From Lewinellaceae bacterium (GTDB taxonomy: Bacteria > Bacteroidota > Bacteroidia > Chitinophagales > Saprospiraceae), in assembly GCA_016712415.1 (NCBI GenBank), contig JADJRC010000010.1:186001-250000 (forward strand): DNA of 64,000 nt, given 5' to 3'. A program made the translations under genes and the position numbers. A model generated the notes under the pieces. The model saw only the letters and a list, made by a program, of their open reading frames with translations, searched no databases and had not been told where the DNA came from. Positions 17,703-25,771 of the stretch are shown here, one piece after another. Every line of letters starts with the position of its first letter. The stretch's first letter is position 1.

Positions 17703-20660
17703 ATGAAGCAAATAGGTACAATTTCCAAACGTTGGCGGAGCAGCATTCCTCTCTTGCTTTGCCTTTTTTTTGCCCAGATTGCGATCGCACAGGTGCGTAT
17801 CAGCGGGCAAGTGCTCAGCGGAGCAGACGGCTCCACTGTTATTGGCGCCACAGTCAAGGAAAAGGGCGCCAGCAATGGAGCGATAACAGATATTGACGGC
17901 AACTTTACTATCGAGGTAAGCGATGCCAATGCGACCCTGGTGTTCAACTACACCGGCTTTACCCAAAAAGAGGTTGCCCTGAACGGACAGACACGAATTG
18001 CTGTGACCATAGACGAGGATGCCGGGCTGCTCAATGAGATCGTGGTGGTCGGATATGGCACACAAAAGAAAAGCGACCTTACCGGCGCCGTCGGAACAGT
18101 GAAGGCCAGGGACATTGAACGCATACCGTCTGCCTCGGTCGATCAGGCATTGCAAGGCAAGATCGCGGGCGTGTATGTCACCCCGGCGAGTGGCGAACCC
18201 GGCGCAAGCGCGTTTATCCGCATCCGCGGTACGGGTACGCTCAACAACTCCAACCCGCTTTTTGTGGTAGACGGCATGCTGCTCGACGACATTTCCTTTG
18301 TCAACCCGCAGGATGTAGAATCCGTTGAGGTGCTGAAGGATGCCTCGGCCACAGCCATTTACGGCAACCGGGGCGCCAACGGGGTCATCATCATCACCAC
18401 CAAGCGCGGCACAAGCGGTCGTTCGGCCATTGTCAGCCTGAGCACGTATTACGGCAACCAACAGATTGCAAAAAAACTCTCCCTGCTGAATGCTTCGGAG
18501 TTCGCCCAGATGTACAATGAGTACAAGGGTACCAATTTCTACACGGATCCGGCCGCACTCGGCACGGGAACCGATTGGCAGGACGTCATATTTCGCGACG
18601 CACCCATCGCCAATGTGCAACTCGGCGTAAACGGCGTGTGGAAAAAACTCCAGTACAATCTTTCCGGCAACTATTTCAACCAGTCAGGTATCCTGGAGAA
18701 AACGGCTTTTGACCGGAAAACAGGACGAATCAACGCGGAATATCCGGTGGCCAAATTCCTCAAAGTCGGGACAAGCGTCGCATACTCCAGTGCGCTGCTT
18801 AAAAGCGTAAACGGCGGTATTATCGGCTCGGCATACCGCATGTCGCCGGTATTTGCAGAAAGGGACAGCACCGGCGATTTTACCGATCCGACCTTCTTTG
18901 GTCAGGCATTGGCCAATCCGGCTGCCGACCTGTTTTATAAAAGCGACTGGCGCAATCGTGTCAACCGGCTGGTCGGTACCTTTTATACAGATATTACCCT
19001 GTTTAAGGATTTCACCTTCCGAACCAATTTGGGGCTTGACAAATGGGGGGTGCGCCTGCGCTATTTCGAGCCGGCATTCGAGGTGTCCAACTCACAACGC
19101 AATCCCTATCCGCGCACATCGCGCGACACCACCAATGTGCGCAGTTGGCTTTGGGAAAACACACTTACCTGGAATAAGGAATTTGAAAACATGACGCTCA
19201 ACGTGTTGGGCGGCCAGTCGGCTCAGGAATACCGCAATGAGCTACGCAGGACAATCAACGATACGCTGCAACCCAATGGCCAAGAAATCAGGGAATGGGC
19301 GATGTTCAGTTTTATTTTCCGCACCAACGCTACTTTTTTCGATCGGTATTTGCTGACGGTATCGCTGCGGGCCGACGGTTCTTCCCGTTTTGCGAAAGGC
19401 AACCGGTGGGGCTATTTCCCTTCTGTGGCAGTTGGCTGGAACATCGCACAGGAGCCGTTTATGCGCGGCCAAAAGGTGTTCGACCGGCTTAAACTTCGGG
19501 CCTCCTGGGGTATTGTTGGTAATGACAAGACCCAGGAATACCCCTCGCAGGGTATCATTACCGACGAACTGTACGCTGTTTTCGGACCCAACGAAACGCT
19601 TGACTCCGGCGCCACTCTGATCAATTATGCCAACCCCGATGTCGTATGGGAAAGCGCGCACCAAACCGATATCGGACTAGAATTTGCGATGTTTAACGGC
19701 CGCCTGAGCGCCGAGGTAGACTGGTACCGGCGCTTCACTTCCAATATCCTGGCAGACCTGCCGATTCCGGATTATGTCGGCTCGCAGGCCACCCCGGTGG
19801 TGAATTCCGCCCAGGTGCGCAATACCGGTTGGGATTTTACCCTTAACTGGCGCGAAACACGCGGCAAGGTCACCTACAATTTCGGCGGAATACTGTCCCT
19901 CGTGGATAACGAGGTGGTAAAACTCAATCAGGCAAAAAGCGAGATATTGTCGGAAAATCTGGGACAGGGATTTGTAACCCGAACCGTGCCGGGGCAGCCG
20001 ATCGGTTCGTTTTACGGTTACCAGGTGGATGGCATTTTTCAGAATACCGAAGAGTTGAGCCAGTATCCCAAATTCGGCAACGAGAAACCGGGCGACTTCC
20101 GCTATAAGGACCTTAATGGCGACGGCATACTGAGCGATCTTGACCGCGGATTTCTCGGCAGCCCTATCCCCACAACCATGTATGGATTCAATGCAGGCAT
20201 TGAGGTGTTTGGTTTCGACCTGGGCGCCGACGTTTTCGGCCTCAGCGGGAACAAAGTGATGAACGCCAAGGCAGCATCCACTCGTTTTGCCGTTTATAAC
20301 TGGGAAAGACTGTTCTTCGACGGCCGGTGGACGGGCGAGGGAACGAGCAACAGCGTACCGCGCGCATCGGAAGAGGGCCTGCAGCACAATACCCGTATGT
20401 CCGATTTCTTTATCGAAGACGGATCATTCCTGCGCCTGCGCAGCGTCGTGATAGGATATTCACTTCCCCGGCATTTGCTATCGGGTATTGGAATGTCCCG
20501 GCTGCGTTTTTATGCCAGTGGTACCAACCTGTGGACGAAGCAGGACTATTCGGGGTTCTCTCCAGAGTTTCCAAGCAACAACCCCTACGCAGTGGGTCTC
20601 GACCGGCTGTATTACCCAATGAGCAAGACCATTTTGTTCGGATTGAACGCAACATTTTGA
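17703..20660 (+). CDS. SusC-like TonB-dependent outer-membrane transporter
   Basis: Outer-membrane importer of oligosaccharides, 985 residues. Order: signal peptide (ending QIAIAQ); CarbopepD_reg_2-like domain (RISGQVLSGADGSTVIGATV, about residues 31-105); the SusC signature NEIVVVGYGTQKKSDLTGAV; plug domain (IPSASVDQALQGKIAGV, IRIRGTGTLNNSNPLFVVDG, VLKDASATAIYGNRGANGVI); then a barrel ending in Phe (TILFGLNATF) as expected for outer-membrane barrels. It is followed 39 bases later by SusD, its lipoprotein lid. Position after GH144/GH3 genes suggests glucooligosaccharides as cargo (inference). Confidence 0.96.
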   Translation: MKQIGTISKRWRSSIPLLLCLFFAQIAIAQVRISGQVLSGADGSTVIGATVKEKGASNGAITDIDGNFTIEVSDANATLVFNYTGFTQKEVALNGQTRIAVTIDEDAGLLNEIVVVGYGTQKKSDLTGAVGTVKARDIERIPSASVDQALQGKIAGVYVTPASGEPGASAFIRIRGTGTLNNSNPLFVVDGMLLDDISFVNPQDVESVEVLKDASATAIYGNRGANGVIIITTKRGTSGRSAIVSLSTYYGNQQIAKKLSLLNASEFAQMYNEYKGTNFYTDPAALGTGTDWQDVIFRDAPIANVQLGVNGVWKKLQYNLSGNYFNQSGILEKTAFDRKTGRINAEYPVAKFLKVGTSVAYSSALLKSVNGGIIGSAYRMSPVFAERDSTGDFTDPTFFGQALANPAADLFYKSDWRNRVNRLVGTFYTDITLFKDFTFRTNLGLDKWGVRLRYFEPAFEVSNSQRNPYPRTSRDTTNVRSWLWENTLTWNKEFENMTLNVLGGQSAQEYRNELRRTINDTLQPNGQEIREWAMFSFIFRTNATFFDRYLLTVSLRADGSSRFAKGNRWGYFPSVAVGWNIAQEPFMRGQKVFDRLKLRASWGIVGNDKTQEYPSQGIITDELYAVFGPNETLDSGATLINYANPDVVWESAHQTDIGLEFAMFNGRLSAEVDWYRRFTSNILADLPIPDYVGSQATPVVNSAQVRNTGWDFTLNWRETRGKVTYNFGGILSLVDNEVVKLNQAKSEILSENLGQGFVTRTVPGQPIGSFYGYQVDGIFQNTEELSQYPKFGNEKPGDFRYKDLNGDGILSDLDRGFLGSPIPTTMYGFNAGIEVFGFDLGADVFGLSGNKVMNAKAASTRFAVYNWERLFFDGRWTGEGTSNSVPRASEEGLQHNTRMSDFFIEDGSFLRLRSVVIGYSLPRHLLSGIGMSRLRFYASGTNLWTKQDYSGFSPEFPSNNPYAVGLDRLYYPMSKTILFGLNATF

Positions 20661-20699
20661 AATTTTGCTTGTAAACCATGCATATAAAACTGATTTGTC

Positions 20700-22178
20700 A
20701 TGATCTATAAAATCTTGTTTCCGACGCTTTTGCTCTTTTTGGCGGTCACTTCCTGCCAGAAAGACTTTCTGGATCGCCAGCAGCCGGGGGAGCTTACCTT
20801 CGACAAGTTTTTCCAAACCCCGGAACACGCCGAACAGGCCACGAATGCGGTGTACAACCAGTTCCGCTCCTTCGATTGTGTCGGCCTGGGCTATCTTGGC
20901 TGTACCGATATCATCAGCGATGACTCGGACAAGGGTTCCACACCGAACGACCAGCCCCCGCTGACCGATATCGATAATTTTACCCTTGACCCCTCCAATA
21001 CCTACTTTTCCGCAGTGTACAGAGGCTACTACCGCGCTATTGCACGGGCTAATATCGCGATCGAAAATATTCCGCAAATAGACATGGATGCCGCCTTGCG
21101 CGACCGCCTGGTGGGCGAATGCAGGTTTTTGCGGGCCTACAGTTATTTTCTGCTGGTACAGTGGTTCGGCGATCTTCCGATCATTACCCGCACGCTTGGA
21201 GCCGATGATTACTACGCCCAGACCCGGCAACCGGTGGCCGAGGTGTACAACCAGATCGAGAGCGATCTGCTGGCGGCATTGGCCGTTTTGCCGGAAAAGG
21301 ATGCATATCCCGCTGAAGACCTCGGACGCGTCACCAAAGGCGCCGCGCGGGGTCTGCTGGCAAAATTGTACATGTTGAAGAAAGATTACGAAAAGGCGGA
21401 GCAGTACTGCATGGAGGTTATTAACTCCGATAAATACAGCCTGCTGCCCAAATACGCAGACAATTTCAAGCAGGTGGGTGAAAATGGCGCGGAGTCTGTT
21501 TTTGAAATCCAGGCCGCCGCTTTGCCCACACAACAGGCTGCCGGCCCAGGCGCCTCTCCTTACAATATGATACAGGGCGTGCGCGGCAACCCCAACCTTG
21601 GCTGGGGCTTCAACCGCCCTTCCGACAACCTCGTGACGGCCTATGAGAACGGCGATCCGCGCCGCGAAGCCACGGTCATTTATGTGGGGGAGGTATTGCC
21701 CGACGGCGTCACGGAAGTAAAAGACAACCCCGAAATCCTCAATGAACGCTTTAACCAGAAGGCCTGGGTGCCGGCACACCCGGGGCTGCAGGACAACGGT
21801 CCCGGAAATATCCGAATCATTCGCTATGCCGATATTCTGCTGCTGGCCGCCGAAGCGCTCAACGAGAACGGAAAATCCGGCGAAGCGCTTCAATATCTCA
21901 ACCAGGTGCGCAAACGCGCCCGCGGCACCAACCAGATCATCCTTCCCGATGTAACGGTCACCGATCAAAGCCAGTTGCGGGATAGAATTTACAGGGAACG
22001 TCGTGTAGAACTCGCCATGGAACAGCACCGGTGGTTTGATCTGCTTCGCTGGGGCCGCGCCGCATCGGTGATGCAAGCTGTTGGTAAAAACTTTGTGGCA
22101 GGCAAACATGAGATCCTGCCCTTGCCTCAAACGGAGGTTGATTTGACGGGAATGCCGCAGAATCCAAATTACAATTAA
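20700..22178 (+). CDS. SusD/RagB-like surface glycan-binding lipoprotein
   Basis: Lid subunit of the SusCD transporter. Lipobox with Cys19 (LFLAVTSC, then QKDFLDRQQPG, the typical N-terminus of SusD proteins). 492 residues with TPR-like helices (DRLVGECRFLRAYSYFLLVQ, VTKGAARGLLAKLYM) and the usual C-terminal RagB/SusD signature (ILLLAAEALNENGKSGEAL; RIYRERRVELAMEQHRWFDL). Last gene of the polysaccharide locus; a repeat region follows rather than a clear T-tract terminator. Confidence 0.96.
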   Translation: MIYKILFPTLLLFLAVTSCQKDFLDRQQPGELTFDKFFQTPEHAEQATNAVYNQFRSFDCVGLGYLGCTDIISDDSDKGSTPNDQPPLTDIDNFTLDPSNTYFSAVYRGYYRAIARANIAIENIPQIDMDAALRDRLVGECRFLRAYSYFLLVQWFGDLPIITRTLGADDYYAQTRQPVAEVYNQIESDLLAALAVLPEKDAYPAEDLGRVTKGAARGLLAKLYMLKKDYEKAEQYCMEVINSDKYSLLPKYADNFKQVGENGAESVFEIQAAALPTQQAAGPGASPYNMIQGVRGNPNLGWGFNRPSDNLVTAYENGDPRREATVIYVGEVLPDGVTEVKDNPEILNERFNQKAWVPAHPGLQDNGPGNIRIIRYADILLLAAEALNENGKSGEALQYLNQVRKRARGTNQIILPDVTVTDQSQLRDRIYRERRVELAMEQHRWFDLLRWGRAASVMQAVGKNFVAGKHEILPLPQTEVDLTGMPQNPNYN

Positions 22179-22210
22179 TAGAAAAGAGGGTGCGTCATAT
22201 GTTCGGTGAG

Positions 22211-22260
22211 TTGATGGCACATGGCACGCAGATGACGCAGATTGAATGGATTGACACAGA
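22211..22260 (-). repeat. Inverted partial copy of the 57-bp repeat
   Basis: Contains GATGGCAC, GCAGATGACGCAGATT and GACACAGATT, which are the reverse complement, with a few changes, of the AATCTGTGTCATCAGCGTG and GTGCCATC parts of the tandem array. RNA through both could fold into a long imperfect hairpin. Confidence 0.6.
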
Positions 22261-22301
22261 TTTTAATGCTTTTTATCACTTTTTTATCAGTGAAAATTCT
22301 C

Positions 22302-22505
22302 AGTCTGCATAATCTGTGTCATCAGCGTGCCATCGACTCAACATATTTAATCTGCGTTAGTCTGCATAATCTGTGTCATCAGCGTGCCATCGACTCAACA
22401 TATTTAATCTGCGTTAGTCTGCATAATCTGTGTCATCAGCGTGCCATCGACTCAACATATTTAATCTGCGTTAGTCTGCATAATCTGTGTCATCAGCGTG
22501 CCATC
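22302..22505 (+). repeat. 57-bp tandem repeat, three full copies plus a partial one
   Basis: Units begin at 22302, 22359, 22416 and 22473 with AGTCTGCATAATCTGTGT; the fourth stops after 33 bases. Copies look identical to one another, so the array is recent or kept uniform. Unit content (ATCAGCGTGCCATCGACTC, ATATTTAATCTGCGTT) resembles the AATCTGTGT/ATCTGCGT type of intergenic repeat seen in various bacterial genomes. Not a CRISPR: there are no variable spacers. Confidence 0.9.
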
Positions 22506-22575
22506 CATCGCACATGATTTCTATATCTGTTTTGCTCCCGGCTAAACCCGGTTCATCGCTTGTGATACACCCTTC

Positions 22576-23130
22576 TCAAGTTTCTCTCCCCCTCCAAATG
22601 ATTTCTGCTGCACCGAGATCATGCGCGAGTTTCCGCGCCAGCACAAAAAAATAGTCGGATAGCCGGTTGAGATAAGACAGCACCTGCGGATCGACCGGGT
22701 CGGTGTCGTGGAGTGCAACAACCAGGCGTTCGGCGCGTCGGCACACCGTTCGGCATACGTGGCACACAGAAACGGCTGGATGGCCGCCCGGCAGGATAAA
22801 ATTCTTGAGCGGCGGCAACAGGGCCTCCATGGCATCTATCTCGTTTTCAAGTAAAACAGTGTCTGACGGTATCAAATCCGGGGTGGGCGGGTGCTTTTCC
22901 GGGTCGGACGCGACATGCGCGCCGACGGTAAACAGCCGGTGTTGTATGTGCGCCAATGTCTCCCTTACATGCTGGTCGGTAGTGGAGTCGCGCAACCAGC
23001 CGATAAATGAATTCAGTTCGTCGATGGTGCCATAAGCATCCACACGAAGGTGGCTCTTCAGTACCCGTCGTCCACCGAAAAGCGCCGTCTGACCCTTGTC
23101 ACCTGTTTTGGTATAAATTCGAAATGCCAT
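22576..23130 (-). CDS. Cob(I)alamin adenosyltransferase, PduO type
   Basis: Transfers adenosyl from ATP to cob(I)alamin to make adenosylcobalamin, in the cytoplasm. 184 residues, the usual length. N-terminal family motif YTKTGDKGQTALFGG, VDAYGTIDELNSFIGW, then RTVCRRAERLVV and YLNRLSDYFFVLARK with the conserved Arg/Asn/Asp pattern of PduO-type enzymes. It starts 8 bases after the stop of the gene at 23139-23804 and is likely cotranscribed with it. No other cobalamin genes are in the window, consistent with salvage. Confidence 0.95.
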   Translation of the reverse strand: MAFRIYTKTGDKGQTALFGGRRVLKSHLRVDAYGTIDELNSFIGWLRDSTTDQHVRETLAHIQHRLFTVGAHVASDPEKHPPTPDLIPSDTVLLENEIDAMEALLPPLKNFILPGGHPAVSVCHVCRTVCRRAERLVVALHDTDPVDPQVLSYLNRLSDYFFVLARKLAHDLGAAEIIWRGRET

Positions 23131-23138
23131 CTGTCAAC

Positions 23139-23804
23139 TCACTGGTGCTTTTTCGGCGAGGCAGATTTTGGGGTAGCTGCATCGGGTGCTGTCGGAGCAG
23201 GCTTGCCGTCATTGCCGGTGTTGCTATTGTTGCTATTGCTACTGTCACTGCCACTACTACTATCGCTGCCCACTGCACCTGCGGCATCCGGCGACATCCC
23301 GGAAGCGGATGAACTGCTTTCCGTACCCGGCTTTTTTTCTTCCGACATGTGGGTTGCGGTTGTCCGGCCATTCAGGTACTCCCAGGTATTGGGCGCCCAA
23401 TCCGTCATACTTTGCCGCAATGCCGTTTTTTTGGTGCGTCCTTGTGCGAGTATAAATCTGTCAATCAGCACTTTGCGGAGATTTTCGCTGCAAAATGCCA
23501 CACCGGCCGCAAATTTTTCATCGCCGGCCACCGGGATCAATTCCAGGCATGTAACCGCATGGTTGAGGCCATCCACCCCGTCGACGGTTGCATGGAAATT
23601 CAGAAAGTCCCTGATGGCCATGTAATCGCCGCCCTTGGCCCGTTCCAGCACATCTTTATACTTGAATTTGGCCCAATCGGCCGTTTTTAACACGTGGTCG
23701 AAGATTTCGATATCCGGTACAGTATCTGTTGTAGTGTTTTGGCAAAAAGCACCGGAAAGGGGAAGTGAAATCAGGATAATTACCCGGAAGAAGACATTTT
23801 TCAT
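23139..23804 (-). CDS. Secreted protein of unknown function with Ser/Asn-rich tail
   Basis: I do not recognise the family. 221 residues: signal peptide (ILISLPLSGAFCQ), a helical domain of about 120 residues (DHVLKTADWAKFKYKDVLE, RDFLNFHATVDGVDGL, AFCSENLRKVLIDRFI), then a low-complexity tail rich in Ser, Gly, Asn and Asp with an Ala/Pro/Lys end. The tail may be a wall- or surface-exposed linker. Upstream partner of the cobalamin adenosyltransferase gene, divergent from yebC. Confidence 0.7.
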   Translation of the reverse strand: MKNVFFRVIILISLPLSGAFCQNTTTDTVPDIEIFDHVLKTADWAKFKYKDVLERAKGGDYMAIRDFLNFHATVDGVDGLNHAVTCLELIPVAGDEKFAAGVAFCSENLRKVLIDRFILAQGRTKKTALRQSMTDWAPNTWEYLNGRTTATHMSEEKKPGTESSSSASGMSPDAAGAVGSDSSSGSDSSNSNNSNTGNDGKPAPTAPDAATPKSASPKKHQ

Positions 23805-23897
23805 GGAAAAACAGTATTATCAGGTTAAAAAACAGTGCAAAGTTGGGCATTTCAGCGTAATAATTCCCGGATTTCAAATCTCTTCCAACTTTTTTTC

Positions 23898-23921
23898 TTG
23901 TTGCCAAATTGTCTACTTTTG
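23898..23921 (+). promoter_or_regulatory. Promoter candidate for yebC
   Basis: TACTTTTG at 23914-23921 matches the Bacteroidota -7 box TAnnTTTG. A TTG lies 13 bases upstream. The stretch CAAATTGTCTACTTTTGC is 17/18 identical to the one before der. Predicted leader about 55 bases. Confidence 0.55.
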
Positions 23922-23980
23922 CGCCGCCTAACAATTCCGGACACTTTCATATTTTATAACAACGAATATATCAGACACAT

Positions 23981-24697
23981 ATGGGACGCGCGTTTGAATT
24001 CCGCAAAGAGAGAAAATTTAAGCGTTGGGCCGGCATGGCCAAGACGTTCACTCGTATCGGGCGCGAGATTGCGATTGCGGTAAAAGCTGGTGGAGCCAAC
24101 CCTGAATACAACTCCCGGCTCCGCATGGCCATCCAGAACGCCAAGGCCGCTAATATGCCCAAGACGAATGTGGAGAATGCCATCAAAAAGGCATCGGGTA
24201 AAGAAGCGGAAAACTTTCAGGAAGTATTGTATGAAGGCAAAGGGCCACATGGCATCGCCATTCTTGTGGAGACCGCCACGGATAACCCTACCCGTACTGT
24301 CGCCAATGTCCGGATGCATTTCGACCGCTGTGGCGGCGCATTGGGCACCTCCGGAAGCGTAGGTTTTTTGTTCGACCGAAAAGGGGTGTTCAAACTAAAG
24401 GCGGAAGGGCACGACTGGGATGAACTGGAACTCGAACTGATCGACGCCGGTCTGGAAGAGTTGAAACGCGAAGAAGACGAAATTGTGTTGTATTCCACCT
24501 TCACCGACTTCGGTTCGATGCAAAAGGCGCTTGAAGACCGCAATATCGAAGTGTCGAGTGCGGCGCTCGAATATATTCCGACCTCCACGAAAAAACTAGG
24601 CGATACCGAAGTCGAACAGGTTATCAAACTCATTGATCGCCTGGAAGAGGATGAAGATGTGCTCAACGTGTTTCACACGATGGACATGTCGGAATAA
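23981..24697 (+). CDS. yebC: YebC/PmpR-family protein
   Basis: Cytoplasmic YebC-family protein, described as a transcription regulator and, in recent work on this family, as a ribosome-associated factor. 238 residues. Signature near the N-terminus: MGRAFEFRKERKFKRWAGMA and FTRIGREIAIAVKAGG, then MPKTNVENAIKKASG, YEGKGPHGIAILVE and the C-terminal acidic stretch LIDRLEEDEDVLNVFHTMD. The N-terminal GRAFEFRKERK form is the one common in Bacteroidota rather than the enterobacterial GHSKW form. Confidence 0.95.
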   Translation: MGRAFEFRKERKFKRWAGMAKTFTRIGREIAIAVKAGGANPEYNSRLRMAIQNAKAANMPKTNVENAIKKASGKEAENFQEVLYEGKGPHGIAILVETATDNPTRTVANVRMHFDRCGGALGTSGSVGFLFDRKGVFKLKAEGHDWDELELELIDAGLEELKREEDEIVLYSTFTDFGSMQKALEDRNIEVSSAALEYIPTSTKKLGDTEVEQVIKLIDRLEEDEDVLNVFHTMDMSE

Positions 24698-24709
24698 CGC
24701 CCTTTCCTT

Positions 24710-25630
24710 TCAGGATTCATCTTCCGATTCTTCGCTGCTTCCCGAGGTGGTTTCTACTGCCGTTGCGGCAAATACATCTTTCAGGATTTCAGGGTCCCAA
24801 ACCCAAAGTCCCGCTTCGTACTCCCGTTTCATCAGGTCCAGGTTGTCGGCGTGAAACTTGCTCTGAAGCCTTGGATACCGGTAACGCGTCCACAGCGAAC
24901 TTTCGTCGAACGGAATACCCGAAGCAATGCTTTCCCGAAGCGCATAGATGTAAGCCAGGCTTTCCGTGCGGCGATGTAGCCAGTCGTTGATGGTCAGGGC
25001 CGGGTCGCCATGCCCCGGCACCAGCCGGGTGAACCAGTTGCGGTCGTGGATATGCGGCAGTTTTTCCAGGGTGTTGAGGTAATCCACGCTACTGTGGTAA
25101 ATGAACGGGAATTCCACGTTGCACAAGTAATCGCCGGCGATACAAAGCCCCAGTTGCCAGATGATCACCATCATGCTGTCCTCCGTGTGTCCCGGTGTCA
25201 GGTAAAAGGTCATTTTTGTTTGCCCCTGCCGGTATTGCACGCCGTCGCGGTACACCTGAAAATCGCCGACGGGATATTCTATTGGATACGGCCTTTCGAT
25301 ATAGTATTGTTCGTCGAATGCCAGGGCTTCTTCCAGTATCTTGTCCTTGCGCGGATTGTCGGCCATGGCTTTCGACATAAAAACCTTGTCGGCTGCAAAT
25401 GCCTTGTACCCGATAATGTGGTCGTAATCCGAGTGGGTAAAAATCAGGCAAAGCGAGCGGTTGCCCCGGACGCTGTCGACATACTGTCTGATGGAATAGA
25501 CCTCATCGGGAAGCCATGCCGGGTCAACAACCAGCACCGTATCGTCCGTTACCACCACTGTCGAATTGGTCTGAAATAGGGCGCTTTGGAAAATTGTGAT
25601 ACTGGGGTCACGATAAATGATCTTATTCAT
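24710..25630 (-). CDS. MBL-fold metallo-hydrolase
   Basis: Cytoplasmic metallo-beta-lactamase-fold hydrolase, 306 residues, no signal peptide. Metal motifs: THSDYDH (His66, Asp70, His71), PGHTEDS, AGDYL and VPGHGDP. In the usual HxHxDH motif the second His is Asp68 here, so the binuclear site may differ. The C-terminus is a Ser/Glu tail (SGSSEESEDES). Substrate unknown; thiol-ester or phosphodiester hydrolases share this fold. It converges with yebC, 12 bases apart. Confidence 0.85.
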   Translation of the reverse strand: MNKIIYRDPSITIFQSALFQTNSTVVVTDDTVLVVDPAWLPDEVYSIRQYVDSVRGNRSLCLIFTHSDYDHIIGYKAFAADKVFMSKAMADNPRKDKILEEALAFDEQYYIERPYPIEYPVGDFQVYRDGVQYRQGQTKMTFYLTPGHTEDSMMVIIWQLGLCIAGDYLCNVEFPFIYHSSVDYLNTLEKLPHIHDRNWFTRLVPGHGDPALTINDWLHRRTESLAYIYALRESIASGIPFDESSLWTRYRYPRLQSKFHADNLDLMKREYEAGLWVWDPEILKDVFAATAVETTSGSSEESEDES

Positions 25631-25679
25631 AGCAGGTTTTGTTTTGGGTTGAGTTGGAATAATGGTGCGTTAACCCGGG

Positions 25680-25703
25680 TTGTCCGCAAATTGCCTACTT
25701 TTG
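25680..25703 (+). promoter_or_regulatory. Promoter candidate for der
   Basis: TACTTTTG at 25696-25703 with TTG at 25680-25682 (13-base spacer), inside CAAATTGCCTACTTTTGC. Same arrangement as the yebC promoter. Confidence 0.55.
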
Positions 25704-25771
25704 CCGGGCTTTCGCTACGGGCAAAAATACACAAACCCTGATCCCGTTGCTAAAAATCTGCACATTACAGT

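Larger units (their letters stand above)
22179..22575. other. Intergenic region holding tandem and inverted repeats
   Basis: About 400 bases between susD and the converging cobalamin adenosyltransferase gene. It holds the 57-bp tandem array (22302-22505) and an upstream inverted partial copy (about 22211-22260). An open frame exists through the array only because 57 is a multiple of three; it encodes 19-residue repeats with no start context or relatives, so I do not call it a gene. Confidence 0.7.

Noticed and set aside
20478..22220. Long minus-strand frame opposite susD
   Set aside because: Shadow of susD, which has clear lipobox and family motifs; the antisense protein matches nothing I know.
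22302..22505. CRISPR array
   Set aside because: Units are contiguous and identical, without variable spacers; no cas genes nearby.
22242..22517. Open frame through the 57-bp repeats
   Set aside because: Exists because the unit length is a multiple of three; no start context and no family.
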